Below are positions 8,808 to 17,541 of a stretch of 24,886 nucleotides of DNA, piece after piece. Source of the stretch: a virus; the IMG/VR virus record IMGVR_UViG_3300030085_003840, positions 1 to 24,886 of that record. One strand, written 5' to 3'. The first letter of the stretch is position 1; each line of letters opens with the position of its first letter. The position numbers and the translations under genes are program-made. The notes below the pieces were generated by a model, which was given only the letters and a program-made list of their open reading frames with translations, searched no databases and was not told the origin of the DNA.

Positions 8808-8971
8808 TGGCTAAAATTGTACAATCACTTACACAACCGAATCAAGAGTATGATGTTATTACAGCAAGATCACTCGTTCGTGATATTGATGGTATTGTGC
8901 AAAAATTAAATACAACGTATCAACAAGACTTGAAGGATGAAGTTGAAGCACAAAACTTCTTTTTAAATTAA
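8807..8971 (+). CDS. Small conserved-looking phage protein, 54 aa
   Basis: This short gene starts at an ATG overlapping the nozzle-like gene's TAA and ends at a TAA overlapping the next ATG, so it is held by TAATG junctions at both ends. The 54-residue product starts MAKIVQSLTQPNQEYDVI, with a helical middle (RSLVRDIDGIVQKLN) and an acidic, amphipathic tail (QDLKDEVEAQNFF). It has no membrane segment or Cys pair. I do not recognise a family. The tight coupling within the structural block suggests a small virion or assembly factor. Confidence 0.75.
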   Translation: MAKIVQSLTQPNQEYDVITARSLVRDIDGIVQKLNTTYQQDLKDEVEAQNFFLN

Positions 8972-9312
8972 TGGCTAATACATTTATTAATAAAAAAGCA
9001 GATCTAACAACAACGAATGCAACCACACTCTACACGGTTCCTACTGCAACAACCTCGGTGATTCGATCTATACTGGTGTCTGAAGACTCAGGGAACGCGG
9101 ACACCATAACGGTGACCATTACTGATACATCCGATGCAGTATTTAGTTTATTTAAAACAAAGTCCATTAGTGCAAATGGGACAACAGAATTACTAACAAA
9201 TCCGCTAGTTGCTACAGAGTCTGAAGTTATAAAAGTGACTGCAGCTACAGCAAATCGACTCCATGTGGTGTTATCAGCCCTAGAAATTAAGCCTAGAGAG
9301 GTAACAACATAG
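8971..9312 (+). CDS. Small beta-rich virion protein
   Basis: This 113-residue protein starts MANTFINKKADLTTTN and then reads TTLYTVPTATTSVIRSILVSED. The pattern is common in small beta-sandwich structural proteins of marine phages (tail or capsid-associated). It is Thr-rich and lacks Cys and membrane segments. The alternating hydrophobic strands (DTITVTITD, AVFSLFKTKSI, VIKVTAATANRLHVVLSALE) fit one beta domain. It overlaps the preceding gene by one base and ends in TAG overlapping a possible GTG start. A decoration or tail-surface role is inferred from position only. Confidence 0.7.
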   Translation: MANTFINKKADLTTTNATTLYTVPTATTSVIRSILVSEDSGNADTITVTITDTSDAVFSLFKTKSISANGTTELLTNPLVATESEVIKVTAATANRLHVVLSALEIKPREVTT

Positions 9313-9374
9313 TGTTGATTTATCCTGTAAAAACTAGTAGATATATAGGTTCAGGTGAAATCCCTGCAGTTTAA
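9312..9374 (+). CDS. Possible 20-aa microprotein, GTG start
   Basis: A 21-codon frame begins with GTG overlapping the previous TAG stop (TAGTG), with GAGAGG about ten bases upstream, and ends at TAA 9372-9374. The product would be MLIYPVKTSRYIGSGEIPAV. It fills almost the whole gap between two clear genes, and the TAGTG overlap copies the junction style of this operon. The length is too short for composition to help, and the start codon is weak. I treat it as possible, not proven. Confidence 0.35.
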   Translation: MLIYPVKTSRYIGSGEIPAV

Positions 9375-9379
9375 TTAAG

Positions 9380-9805
9380 ATGAATGACGATATGCAGGTT
9401 GTTATCGAACTTTATAAAAAGTTTGATCGATATAAAGATAACACCTATGAAGAACTCTACCAACATATCTTGCCATCTTTTCAATTAGAACAGTATAAAA
9501 TACACAAGGACGGAGAAAACGTGATTGCTTTTACAAACTGGGCTTTTTTAAATAAAGAGGCTGAAAATAGATATTTAAAAACAACCGAGCTAGAACCGGG
9601 TGATTGGAATAGTGGTAGTCGACCATGGCACATCGATACAGTTTGTATAGGTAATATTATAAAAGTTCATCGTTGGACTAAAAAATATTTTACTGAGTTA
9701 TTAGGATTAAATAAATATGTAAGCTGGTTACGCGTATCACCAAACGGTGAAGTTTACAGAAAAACAAAAAGATTTACAAAAGGACATTATGGGCTCGAAA
9801 GTTAA
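9380..9805 (+). CDS. HlyC-like toxin-activating lysine acyltransferase
   Basis: This 141-residue protein matches the RTX toxin-activating acyltransferase family (HlyC, GNAT-like fold). That family moves a fatty acyl group from acyl carrier protein to lysines of a target protein. Visible landmarks in family order are ILPSFQLEQYKI (30-41), AFTNWAFLNKEAENRYL (50-66), EPGDWNSG (72-79) and WHIDTV (83-88). D86 corresponds to the family's conserved catalytic Asp. The catalytic His that lies upstream in HlyC seems replaced by Tyr18 in an ungapped alignment from memory; H29 is the only His before residue 42. It sits among virion genes, so a virion or host envelope protein is a likelier substrate than a toxin. 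No RTX repeats are seen in the window. Family confidence is high, activity uncertain. Confidence 0.8.
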   Translation: MNDDMQVVIELYKKFDRYKDNTYEELYQHILPSFQLEQYKIHKDGENVIAFTNWAFLNKEAENRYLKTTELEPGDWNSGSRPWHIDTVCIGNIIKVHRWTKKYFTELLGLNKYVSWLRVSPNGEVYRKTKRFTKGHYGLES

Positions 9806-11504
9806 AAAAGTTGTAAAGAGTGTAGTAAAACCAATTAAAAAAATTGTTAGTAGTCCTGTTGGACAACTTGGTCTAGCTGTTTTTGCACCACAATTTTCTT
9901 TTCTTAAAGGGACTGGTTTTATTAACCAAGCGTTAAATAGAGCTTTAGTAAACGCTGCTGCAACTAAACTTTCAGGTGGTGATGTTGATTTAAAAAGCGC
10001 ATTGGTTGCTGGAGGTATTGGTGCTGCTGTTCCTAATATCCCTGGTATTTCAGGAATAGAAAACCCAGCGTTACAAAGAGCTGCTGTGGGTTCTCTTACA
10101 AATATTGGAACGAATCTTGCTACCGGAAGAGATGTTAATTTACAACAAGCTGCATTAGCTGGTGGTTTATCTGCAGGTGTAGGAGCATTACAAGATAGGT
10201 TTGCGCCAATGACTATGGAACAAGCTTTGGATGAAGACGTTAAACTTAGAGCGGAACAGACAGGTGGAGCAATGCAAAGCGCTGAACAATTATCTGGTAT
10301 TGATGAGTTTGCAGAGGGTGAATTTATTGCAGCTAGCGAACCGCGTCTCGATACTTTCGATGAAGCTAGACTTCTTACTCCAACGAGTGATCGAGATTTT
10401 AATATCATAGGAACTGCGCAAGCAGCTGAATTAACACCAAAAGATAGAGCAGCGTTTAGAACTGCAAGAGCTGAAGCCGTTCAAGCAGAGGGTGCAGGAG
10501 ATTTGGCTGAGGCTGAAGCTGCTCGAACTGTTGAACAATTTTTAGGAAGAGGAGATCCAGTGGGACCAGGAGGAGTACCTCTTGCACAACCAACGGTTAG
10601 AGCATCTTTTTCAAACGTAGGAAAAAATATAATGAGTGGAAATTTTGGTGAAGCAATAAGTGAGCTAACCTCTTATGTAACAGATAAACAAAATGCACCA
10701 AAAGTTCTTTTAGGAGCACTAACCGCTGCACCTTTATTCTTTAACCCAGAACAACAAGAAGATGAAACTGCAGCAGAATTTGCACAAAGACGATCAGATG
10801 TTACAAAATTTTTACGACAGTATGGTAGTAATTTTTATTCTGGTGCTGAGCTAGATGATTTTCTATCTAGAACAACGTCTAACTTAGGTTATGCATCAGG
10901 TGGCCGTGTAAGTCTTGCAGAAGGTTCGGGTGGTTTTGAAAGTGCAAAAGATTTTATAGAAAGCACAGGTGATGAAGAATTGATGGATATGTATATTGAT
11001 GTTTTAAACGGTATAAAATCAGAAGAAGCTTTATTTAAATTGTTAAGAAAAAAAGGTTATCAAACTTATGCGGTAGGTGGCCGTGTAGATTATGCAGAGG
11101 GTAGTAAAGACAAGAGTGGTATTATGATGGCATCGGCACCAGATACAATGGACTCATTAAATGATTTAGCTCAAATGTTATTTGGTAAAAATTTAGATGA
11201 ACTTACCAATGATGAGCGTGATGAACTAGATGACTATAATCGTGGGCTAATGGCTAAAGGTGGCATGCCAACAGGTATTATGAGAACAAATGCAGCCGGT
11301 ATTAAGGAAAGAGATTACAGAGAAACAGGTGGTTTTGTACCTGTGGGTATAAAAGAAAAAGCAGATGATGTGCCAGCAATGCTTAGTAAAAATGAGTTTG
11401 TTATGACTGCTGATGCAGTTCGAGGAGCAGGCAACGGAAGCATTGAAAAGGGTGCGCAAAAGATGTATGACACAATGAAGGAGCTAGAAAATAGAGTAGC
11501 ATAA
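9789..11504 (+). CDS. Virion-associated protein with GGRV motifs
   Basis: I choose the ATG at 9789 (571 residues) because AAAAGGA lies just before it. The in-frame ATG at 9747 would give 585 residues but overlaps the acyltransferase gene by 59 bases and has a poorer site. The N-terminus is basic (MGSKVKKVVKSVVKPIKK), followed by Ala/Gly-rich hydrophobic helices (about residues 20-140) that could contact membrane. Then come Glu-rich helices and two copies of a YA-x-GGRV-x-x-AEG motif (near residues 369 and 428). The end contains DDVPAMLSKNEFVMTADAVRG, a motif also seen near the ends of phage tail or tape-measure-like proteins. A role as a minor virion or ejected protein is inferred. No enzymatic motif is seen. 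Confidence 0.65.
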   Translation: MGSKVKKVVKSVVKPIKKIVSSPVGQLGLAVFAPQFSFLKGTGFINQALNRALVNAAATKLSGGDVDLKSALVAGGIGAAVPNIPGISGIENPALQRAAVGSLTNIGTNLATGRDVNLQQAALAGGLSAGVGALQDRFAPMTMEQALDEDVKLRAEQTGGAMQSAEQLSGIDEFAEGEFIAASEPRLDTFDEARLLTPTSDRDFNIIGTAQAAELTPKDRAAFRTARAEAVQAEGAGDLAEAEAARTVEQFLGRGDPVGPGGVPLAQPTVRASFSNVGKNIMSGNFGEAISELTSYVTDKQNAPKVLLGALTAAPLFFNPEQQEDETAAEFAQRRSDVTKFLRQYGSNFYSGAELDDFLSRTTSNLGYASGGRVSLAEGSGGFESAKDFIESTGDEELMDMYIDVLNGIKSEEALFKLLRKKGYQTYAVGGRVDYAEGSKDKSGIMMASAPDTMDSLNDLAQMLFGKNLDELTNDERDELDDYNRGLMAKGGMPTGIMRTNAAGIKERDYRETGGFVPVGIKEKADDVPAMLSKNEFVMTADAVRGAGNGSIEKGAQKMYDTMKELENRVA

Positions 11505-12601
11505 TGGCAGAAACAACACAAAGAACATTACCCGCACCGTTTATTGAAGCAATAGGACAAACGTTTGCTGATCAACTTGCTAGAGTTGCAGGCACACCCA
11601 TTGATACATCTGCTTTTGCACCAACGGTTGCAGCACAAGATCCATTACAAACTCAAGCCGCAACGCTTGCAGCTTCTGGTGTTGGAGCGTTTCAACCATT
11701 TTTAACAGAAGCGGCGACTAGAGCAACAGAGGCAACAACACAATTAGGTGGTGTCCCTGCAGCCATTCAAGCGGCTGACTTAAGATTAGCCAATGTCCCT
11801 GGAGCAATCACAGCAGCACAACAAGGACTTACCGATGTAGGCACAACGTTAACAGGAGCAGCAGGGCTCACGGGACCAACAGCTTACCAATCTTATTTAT
11901 CACCATTTCAACAAGATGTTATTGATACAACACTTTCAGAGTTTGATCGACAAAGACAAATAGAAGAAGCAAGACAGTCTGCGGCCGTGCTAGGAGTTCC
12001 TGGCGCATTTGGTGGTGGACGTGAAGGAGTTTTACAAGCAGAGTTTGCAGCAAGATCAGATGCAAACAGAGCAGCATTACAAGCTGGATTATTACAACAA
12101 GGATTTACACAAGCACAACAATTAGCGGGACAAGATTTTAATAGACGATTAAATTTAGCACAGGCACAATCAGGACTTGCTGGACAACAATTAGGTATTG
12201 GTCAAGCTGAACAAAGTTTAGCACAATCTGCATTAGGTATTGGTGCAGCGAGAGCAGGTTTATCAACTGATCTTCAACGTTTAGGTGGTTTTCAAGCTGG
12301 ACTTGGTCAAACACAACAACAATTAGCTCAAAAAGATATAGGAACATTAAGTCAAGTTGGAATAGCTCAACAAGCTCAGGCACAAGCTCAGCTTGATGCT
12401 GCAGCAAGAGCGGCAAGAGAAGCTGCACTTGAAGAGCAACAAAGAACTGCTTTCTTTGGAACAGGTGTTACTGGATTATTTGGTTTCCCAGCACAATTTA
12501 ATTATCAACAAACTCCAGACCCAAGTCCATTACAAACTGCATTAGGTATTGGAGCAACAGGTGCTGGTATTTATAGAGCAATAAAAGGACCATTTGGATA
12601 A
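11504..12601 (+). CDS. Gln/Ala-rich internal virion protein
   Basis: This 365-residue protein is very rich in Ala, Gln and Gly and has long predicted helices, for example around LAQAQSGLAGQQLGIGQAEQ (about residues 216-236), with heptad-like Leu/Gln spacing. A better ordered block near residues 125-195 (SYLSPFQQDVIDTT, DRQRQIEEARQSAA, GVPGAFGGGREG) resembles a conserved region of tail-proximal proteins in marine phages. The composition and place in the operon suit an internal or ejected virion protein (analogous in position to T7 gp14/gp15), but homology is not shown. Its start overlaps the previous stop (ATAATG). The last residues (LGIGATGAGIYRAIKG) form a short hydrophobic tail. Confidence 0.6.
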   Translation: MAETTQRTLPAPFIEAIGQTFADQLARVAGTPIDTSAFAPTVAAQDPLQTQAATLAASGVGAFQPFLTEAATRATEATTQLGGVPAAIQAADLRLANVPGAITAAQQGLTDVGTTLTGAAGLTGPTAYQSYLSPFQQDVIDTTLSEFDRQRQIEEARQSAAVLGVPGAFGGGREGVLQAEFAARSDANRAALQAGLLQQGFTQAQQLAGQDFNRRLNLAQAQSGLAGQQLGIGQAEQSLAQSALGIGAARAGLSTDLQRLGGFQAGLGQTQQQLAQKDIGTLSQVGIAQQAQAQAQLDAAARAAREAALEEQQRTAFFGTGVTGLFGFPAQFNYQQTPDPSPLQTALGIGATGAGIYRAIKGPFG

Positions 12602-13284
12602 TGAGTAGAGTATTAAAAAGACCTATGTTTAGAAAAGGTGGACCTGCGATGGAGGGTGTAATGAACGGTATTGAAGATAGAACTAATTTTAATACTGGTG
12701 ATCTTGTACGACAGGCACAAGAAAGAAAAAAATTATTACAAGAGTTAGTAGGTCAGCCCTCACCAGGATCAGCTTTAACAAATTTTCTTTTACAGTTTGG
12801 TCCAGCAATTGCATCTAGACCAACTACTGGTAATATTTTTACAGATATTGCTGGAGCTGCACAAGCACCCTCAGCAAACTTAGCAAAACAGTTAGCTGCA
12901 GAGGATCAATTTCAAAGACAATTAGGACTTACCGCAGCTAAAAGTGTAATAGATCCTAAAAAAGATAAAACATTTGCAGCACAAACTGTTGATCAACAAG
13001 TAGAAAATTATTATTCTAATCTTGCTAAATCAATTAGTGGAAATCAATTAAAACAATTATATGCTTTAAGACCAGCAGTAAAAAAAGCGTTTCAAAAAGG
13101 AGTTTCTCCAAGAATTGCAGACACAGATGCTAGAGGTAATATTTCTTCAAGTTTTTATGCAAATAAACCAGATGGATTTTTATATATTAATCCAAACACA
13201 GGAAATTTTGAAAGAATTTACAACGGAAAACCATTTAGAAGAATTGATCAAGACACATTAAAGCCGATAACAACGGAGGATTAA
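12601..13284 (+). CDS. Probable virion protein, unknown
   Basis: This 227-residue protein begins MSRVLKRPMFRKGGPAMEG. A basic RPMFR-x-GG start followed by a G-x-x-x-G-I segment is a recurring N-terminus in proteins encoded beside ejection proteins in marine phages, as far as I recall. The middle contains amphipathic helices (LVRQAQERKKLLQELVG, ALTNFLLQFGPAIASR) and the end is beta-like with FLYINPNTGNFERIYNG. No catalytic motif or signal peptide is visible. It overlaps the stop of the upstream gene by one base. GGAGGATTAATCA near its own end serves the next gene. A role as an internal virion or assembly partner of the 1337-residue protein is inferred from order alone. Confidence 0.6.
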   Translation: MSRVLKRPMFRKGGPAMEGVMNGIEDRTNFNTGDLVRQAQERKKLLQELVGQPSPGSALTNFLLQFGPAIASRPTTGNIFTDIAGAAQAPSANLAKQLAAEDQFQRQLGLTAAKSVIDPKKDKTFAAQTVDQQVENYYSNLAKSISGNQLKQLYALRPAVKKAFQKGVSPRIADTDARGNISSSFYANKPDGFLYINPNTGNFERIYNGKPFRRIDQDTLKPITTED

Positions 13285-13287
13285 TCA

Positions 13288-16200
13288 ATGTCTTCGGCGA
13301 AAGAATTAGAAGCGATTAAAAGACTTCAAGAAAAAGATTTAGCAACCGAGCCTAAACCAATAGAAGATTTTGATATTACTGAAGGATATAATCCAGAAAT
13401 AAATAATGAAGTAACTCAATTGACAGCAGCCCTAGCAGGTGTTGTTTCTGGTGTATTTAAAATACCAGAGGGAATAGTATCGCTTGGTGCTGAACTTATT
13501 GACCTTGGTTTAGATACAAATACAGCTGCTTCAGTAGAACAATTTTTTGACAAAATAAATCCATTTGAAGAAATTGCAGAACAAAAAGCTGCAGGTAAAA
13601 TTACACAGGCTCTTACTCAAGTTGTATCTCTTGGAACTGCCGGTGCAAAAATTGCAACTGGATTAGCTAATAAAGCAATCAAAGCTAAACGTGCAGGTAA
13701 ATATCTTAATTTAAAATCACCTAATATAAGTAAAGGTATAGCAAAAGCAAAAAAAGAAAATTTATTATCAGGTAAACAAAAGTTTGCCGCAGTTGTTGTT
13801 GGTGGATCAGCTGGAGAAACTCTAGTTGCTGATGTTGAAGACATTGGAACATTTGGTGATGTATTTGAAGGAGGGCCAACAGAACTAGATCGAGATGTGA
13901 CTTCAGGAAGAGAAGATGCACAAAGAAAAATTTTAAATAGATTAAAGTTTGGATCTGAGTCTTTAGTTGCAACACCTTTTATTTACGGCACATTTAAAGC
14001 AGGTAAATTACTAGCGACAAGAGGCAAGCAACTTGCTTTTAGTGATAAAAAAATCGAAAGAGCTTTAAGTAGATTTGGTGGATTTTTTAGACCTCGTGGT
14101 GATGCACCAGAGGAAGTATTTTTAGCAAGGGTCAGAGAAAAAGGTAAAGAGATGGCAGATACTAATTTTGCCATGGAGCAGGTAAAAAGAATAGATAAAG
14201 AAGTAGACAAGATGTTTCCGGGGATTAAATCGTTTGTAGATAAATCAAACGATAAAAATAGGAATGAGTTTTTTAAAGATATAAATGATTTACTTTTTTC
14301 TGGTGATTTAAAAGCTAAAATCCCTTCCGATGCATATGATCGATTTATAAAAAGAGCTACAAAATTTAATGCAAGTGATGAGTCTGTTGATGTTATTTTA
14401 ACAGGAGTCAACAATGTTAGAAAACGTTTTGATGAGTTGTTAGATACTACTGCAAAAGGTCCTGTTGGTGTCACAACCATAAAAAAATTACAAACAAATT
14501 TAAGAGAGCTCATGGGGGATAGAGTTAAACAATATATTGGAACCACATACAGAATTTTTCAAAACCAAAACTTTGGTTTTTATACAAGATATAAACCAAC
14601 AGATGAAGTTGTTAATAGTGCTAAAAGATTATTCATGCGTTACGCTGCAAAAAATAAAAACCCAATCACAGAGCAACAAGCAGAAAATATGGTAAATGAA
14701 ATATTAGATCAAGCAAAACAATATAACCCAAAAACAAAATTACCCACGTTTACTTATGAAAATTTAACTGCAGGTGCAGACTCACCTGAAAATATAAAAA
14801 CATTTGCACAAACATTAAAACGTGAGTTGCCTGATGGTAAAGAAGAGTTAGAAGTTATTGGTAAAGGGTCAAAAATATTTAGAGAATTGTTTGGAGAAAT
14901 AGATGACGCAAGATATTCTATATATGAGGGCACTGCAAGACTGAGTAGTATTGCTAGAAAAAATGAATTATTTGATGAAATTTTAACCATAGATGATGCA
15001 CTAAAAGCAGCAAGAACACCAGAAACGCCACCAGGTCAAAGAGGATTCTTTTTTTCTTCTAAAATTGAAGCTCAACAAAATTTTGGTGGTGTGCCAAGAT
15101 CAGACATTGTTAAAATAGATGAGTATGTAGAAGAGTATTTTAAAGATGGAGTGCTGCTTAATAGACTTCAAGGCCAATATACAACAAGAGATATTGCAGA
15201 GGCTTTTTCAAACACGGCTAAAGTTTCTGAATTTATGAGAGGACAGTCTGGTGGTGCACTTGGTCGATTTGCATCATGGACGTGGAGAAATTTATTTTTA
15301 ACACCCAAAGCTGGATCACAATTTGCTAAAACTGTTTTATCTATACCCACACACGTTAGAAATTTTTTATCTTCATCTGCTTTTTCTTTAGCAAATGGTA
15401 CAATCTTTGTAGACCCTAGAGTTTATAAACGAGCAATGAAAGAGGCAGCTAAAGTTGTACAAGTTGGACTTAGAAAACCAGAAGCCATGGAAAAATACAG
15501 AGAGTATTTAAGATTAGGAATAGTAAATACAAACGTTAGAATGGGTGATCTTAAAAATTTAATGCGTGATGCTAAAATTAATGAAGTAGGTAATGTTGCG
15601 ACGGACAGTATTTTAAAACCTATGTTGGAAAAACTTGGCAAAATAGGTGAGGGGCTTGGAAGAACCACAAAAGCAACTGCACAAAAATTTCAGGATATTT
15701 ATGTAGCAGAAGATGATTTTTGGAAAATTATTAATTATGAAGTTGAGCTTCAAAAACGTATTAATGCTTATGAAAAATCAGGTATAAAAATAGGACCAAA
15801 TGCAATTGAAGAAATAAAACGAGAAACAGCTGAAATTGTAAAAAATACTATTCCAAATTATGCTTATGTAGGTGCATTTGTAAGAGCAATGCGTGTAACA
15901 CCATTTGGTAATTTTATGTCGTGGCCATCAGAAATATTTAGAACAGGGTATGGTATTATTAGACAAGGACTAAAAGATATTAAAGATCCTGTCACAGGAA
16001 GTATTAATTATTATAAAAGTACAAGTCCTACGAAATCAATTGGATTACAAAGATTGCTAGGTGCCACTATTGCATTTGGCGTGTTGCCCTACACTATTGT
16101 CAAAGGAGTTCAAGCTATGCAAGGTGTGTCTGATGAAGAGGCAGAGGCAGGAAAAGACTTTGTTGCTCCATGGTCTAAAGATTCACAATTGCTTTGGTTT

Positions 16201-17301
16201 AAAGATCCAAAAACAGGAGAGTTGTTTTATTCTGATTGGTCATCAAACAATGTGTACGATACTTTAACAAGGCCTGCTATGACTGTGTTAAACGCTGTTC
16301 AACAAGGTATTGAAGACGAAGAGGTATTATTAAAAGGTTTAGAAAGAGGAATCGTAAAAGCTGCAGCAGAGACTGCTGATCCATTTATTGGTGAGTCTAT
16401 ATTTACGGAAGCTGTTGCAGATATTATTGCAAGAGAAGGACGAACAAGAGACGGTAGAGTATTGTATACGGAAAACACACCAAGAGGGGAAAGATATGCT
16501 AGAATATTTAGACACCTTGCACAAACACAATTACCACAATATAAGCAGTTTGTTAGGGTATATGATTCAGCAACAGGTAAGCCAGATCGAAATGGTGATG
16601 TTATATCTGTTCCAAAACAATTAGCAGGTATATTTGGTTTTAGAATGATTAAAGTAAAACCAGAAAGAGCATTAAATTTTTATATAACTGATTTTATAAA
16701 AGGCGAGGAAAACTCTAGAAAAGAATTTACCGGAGGACAGGAAGGTGTGTTAAGACCTGGAAAAAATTCAAGAGATATTATTGAAAGATACTTCGTAGCT
16801 AACAAAATATTATTTGACGTACATAAAAAAATGAGAGGACATATTAGAAACGCAGAAAAATTAGGCACAAAAAAAGATGATATTTTTGAAGTTTTTAGAA
16901 AACGAGGTAGGAAAAGAGATTTTAATTATTTAACAGAAAATATATTTGACCCTTATTATCCAAGTAAAGCCATTAGACAAAAATTTGAAGAGATTACACC
17001 TCCTGGTAAAGTAAACCCTTTTCCACAGGCAGAACCAGTTTTAGATAGAATGTTTGAGGCATTTTCTAAAAAAAATTTAAGTGATCCAACGTTTGGTTTT
17101 AAATTAGAAGACTTCTTACCACCAGAGCAACCTAGTTTAAGTCAAGGTAATGTTCAACCAACACCACAACCTAACCCAGCTGTGGTCACACCACCTGTTC
17201 AACCAGCTGTGGCTGCACAAAGTGGCTTGACACCAACAGAGGAGGCTTTATTATCACCATCAGAAAAAGCAATCAGACTACGTCAAAGGGGACTAGGGTA
17301 A
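13288..17301 (+). CDS. Large internal virion / DNA-ejection protein
   Basis: This is the largest gene here (1337 residues), preceded by GGAGG eight bases before the ATG. Several Ala/Gly-rich hydrophobic stretches are spread along it: about residues 45-75 (LTAALAGVVSGVFKIPEG), 110-125, 172-185 (FAAVVVGGSAGE) and 918-940 (RLLGATIAFGVLPYTIVKG). They are separated by long basic/acidic helical regions such as LTPKAGSQFAKTVLS (about 672-686) and IPTHVRNFLSSSAF. A Pro/Gln-rich linker (about 1283-1308) leads to a short terminal motif LTPTEEALLSPSEKAIRLR. Size, membrane-prone helices and late position fit the huge proteins that short-tailed phages eject to carry DNA across the cell envelope (T7 gp16-like role). 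I see no clear lytic transglycosylase motif. A polyvalent-protein (LPD-type) identity is an alternative. Confidence 0.65.
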   Translation: MSSAKELEAIKRLQEKDLATEPKPIEDFDITEGYNPEINNEVTQLTAALAGVVSGVFKIPEGIVSLGAELIDLGLDTNTAASVEQFFDKINPFEEIAEQKAAGKITQALTQVVSLGTAGAKIATGLANKAIKAKRAGKYLNLKSPNISKGIAKAKKENLLSGKQKFAAVVVGGSAGETLVADVEDIGTFGDVFEGGPTELDRDVTSGREDAQRKILNRLKFGSESLVATPFIYGTFKAGKLLATRGKQLAFSDKKIERALSRFGGFFRPRGDAPEEVFLARVREKGKEMADTNFAMEQVKRIDKEVDKMFPGIKSFVDKSNDKNRNEFFKDINDLLFSGDLKAKIPSDAYDRFIKRATKFNASDESVDVILTGVNNVRKRFDELLDTTAKGPVGVTTIKKLQTNLRELMGDRVKQYIGTTYRIFQNQNFGFYTRYKPTDEVVNSAKRLFMRYAAKNKNPITEQQAENMVNEILDQAKQYNPKTKLPTFTYENLTAGADSPENIKTFAQTLKRELPDGKEELEVIGKGSKIFRELFGEIDDARYSIYEGTARLSSIARKNELFDEILTIDDALKAARTPETPPGQRGFFFSSKIEAQQNFGGVPRSDIVKIDEYVEEYFKDGVLLNRLQGQYTTRDIAEAFSNTAKVSEFMRGQSGGALGRFASWTWRNLFLTPKAGSQFAKTVLSIPTHVRNFLSSSAFSLANGTIFVDPRVYKRAMKEAAKVVQVGLRKPEAMEKYREYLRLGIVNTNVRMGDLKNLMRDAKINEVGNVATDSILKPMLEKLGKIGEGLGRTTKATAQKFQDIYVAEDDFWKIINYEVELQKRINAYEKSGIKIGPNAIEEIKRETAEIVKNTIPNYAYVGAFVRAMRVTPFGNFMSWPSEIFRTGYGIIRQGLKDIKDPVTGSINYYKSTSPTKSIGLQRLLGATIAFGVLPYTIVKGVQAMQGVSDEEAEAGKDFVAPWSKDSQLLWFKDPKTGELFYSDWSSNNVYDTLTRPAMTVLNAVQQGIEDEEVLLKGLERGIVKAAAETADPFIGESIFTEAVADIIAREGRTRDGRVLYTENTPRGERYARIFRHLAQTQLPQYKQFVRVYDSATGKPDRNGDVISVPKQLAGIFGFRMIKVKPERALNFYITDFIKGEENSRKEFTGGQEGVLRPGKNSRDIIERYFVANKILFDVHKKMRGHIRNAEKLGTKKDDIFEVFRKRGRKRDFNYLTENIFDPYYPSKAIRQKFEEITPPGKVNPFPQAEPVLDRMFEAFSKKNLSDPTFGFKLEDFLPPEQPSLSQGNVQPTPQPNPAVVTPPVQPAVAAQSGLTPTEEALLSPSEKAIRLRQRGLG

Positions 17302-17513
17302 TGGCAAAAGAACCTAAAACAACTGGTGAACATATTGTAGCTTTGTACGGCTATATTACAGGTCTCAAAAAAGATATTAATTCTATTAAGAATAATCATC
17401 TCAAACACATGCACCAGGACATCGATAAGACATCTAAAAAAATAGATTACGTCCTAGGACTGATTATTGCTGGATTAGCCTTTTTAGCTGCAAAAGGCTT
17501 AGAACTGCTATAA
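17301..17513 (+). CDS. Holin-like small membrane protein
   Basis: This 70-residue protein has a charged helical N-terminal part (residues 1-49, with KKDINSIKNN and DIDKTSKKIDY, likely coiled coil) and one C-terminal membrane span at about 50-64 (YVLGLIIAGLAFLAA) ending in GLELL. A long cytoplasmic helix plus a C-terminal anchor resembles XhlA-type hemolysin/holin-like phage proteins. It is the last gene of the late block, a usual place for lysis functions, and overlaps the previous stop (TAATG). No endolysin is next to it, so a lysis role is inferred. It could instead be a membrane partner of the ejection machinery. Confidence 0.55.
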   Translation: MAKEPKTTGEHIVALYGYITGLKKDINSIKNNHLKHMHQDIDKTSKKIDYVLGLIIAGLAFLAAKGLELL

Positions 17514-17541
17514 AAATCCTGCCTGAGAGCCTCAATTTTTA
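17511..17541. terminator. Weak bidirectional terminator candidate
   Basis: Between the convergent late block and the minus-strand genes, AAAAAT (17512-17517) can pair with ATTTTT (17535-17540). Inside it a 4-bp stem TGAG/CTCA closes over AGC, with CCTGCC bulged on the 5' side. An A-tract before and a T-tract after the hairpin would read as a terminator on both strands. The GC core is short, so strength is doubtful. Confidence 0.3.

Noticed and set aside
9747-9788. Earlier in-frame ATG giving a 585-residue GGRV protein
   Set aside because: It would overlap the acyltransferase gene by 59 bases and lacks a good ribosome site, whereas the ATG at 9789 follows AAAAGGA.
9737-10408. Minus-strand frame of 223 codons opposite the acyltransferase end and the GGRV protein
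   Set aside because: Antisense to two well-supported genes; Cys/Pro/Ser-rich composition is unlike any other product here.
9380-11504. Toxin-activation operon (HlyC plus RTX toxin)
   Set aside because: No glycine-rich nonapeptide RTX repeats or type I secretion genes are present; the neighbours are virion-type proteins.
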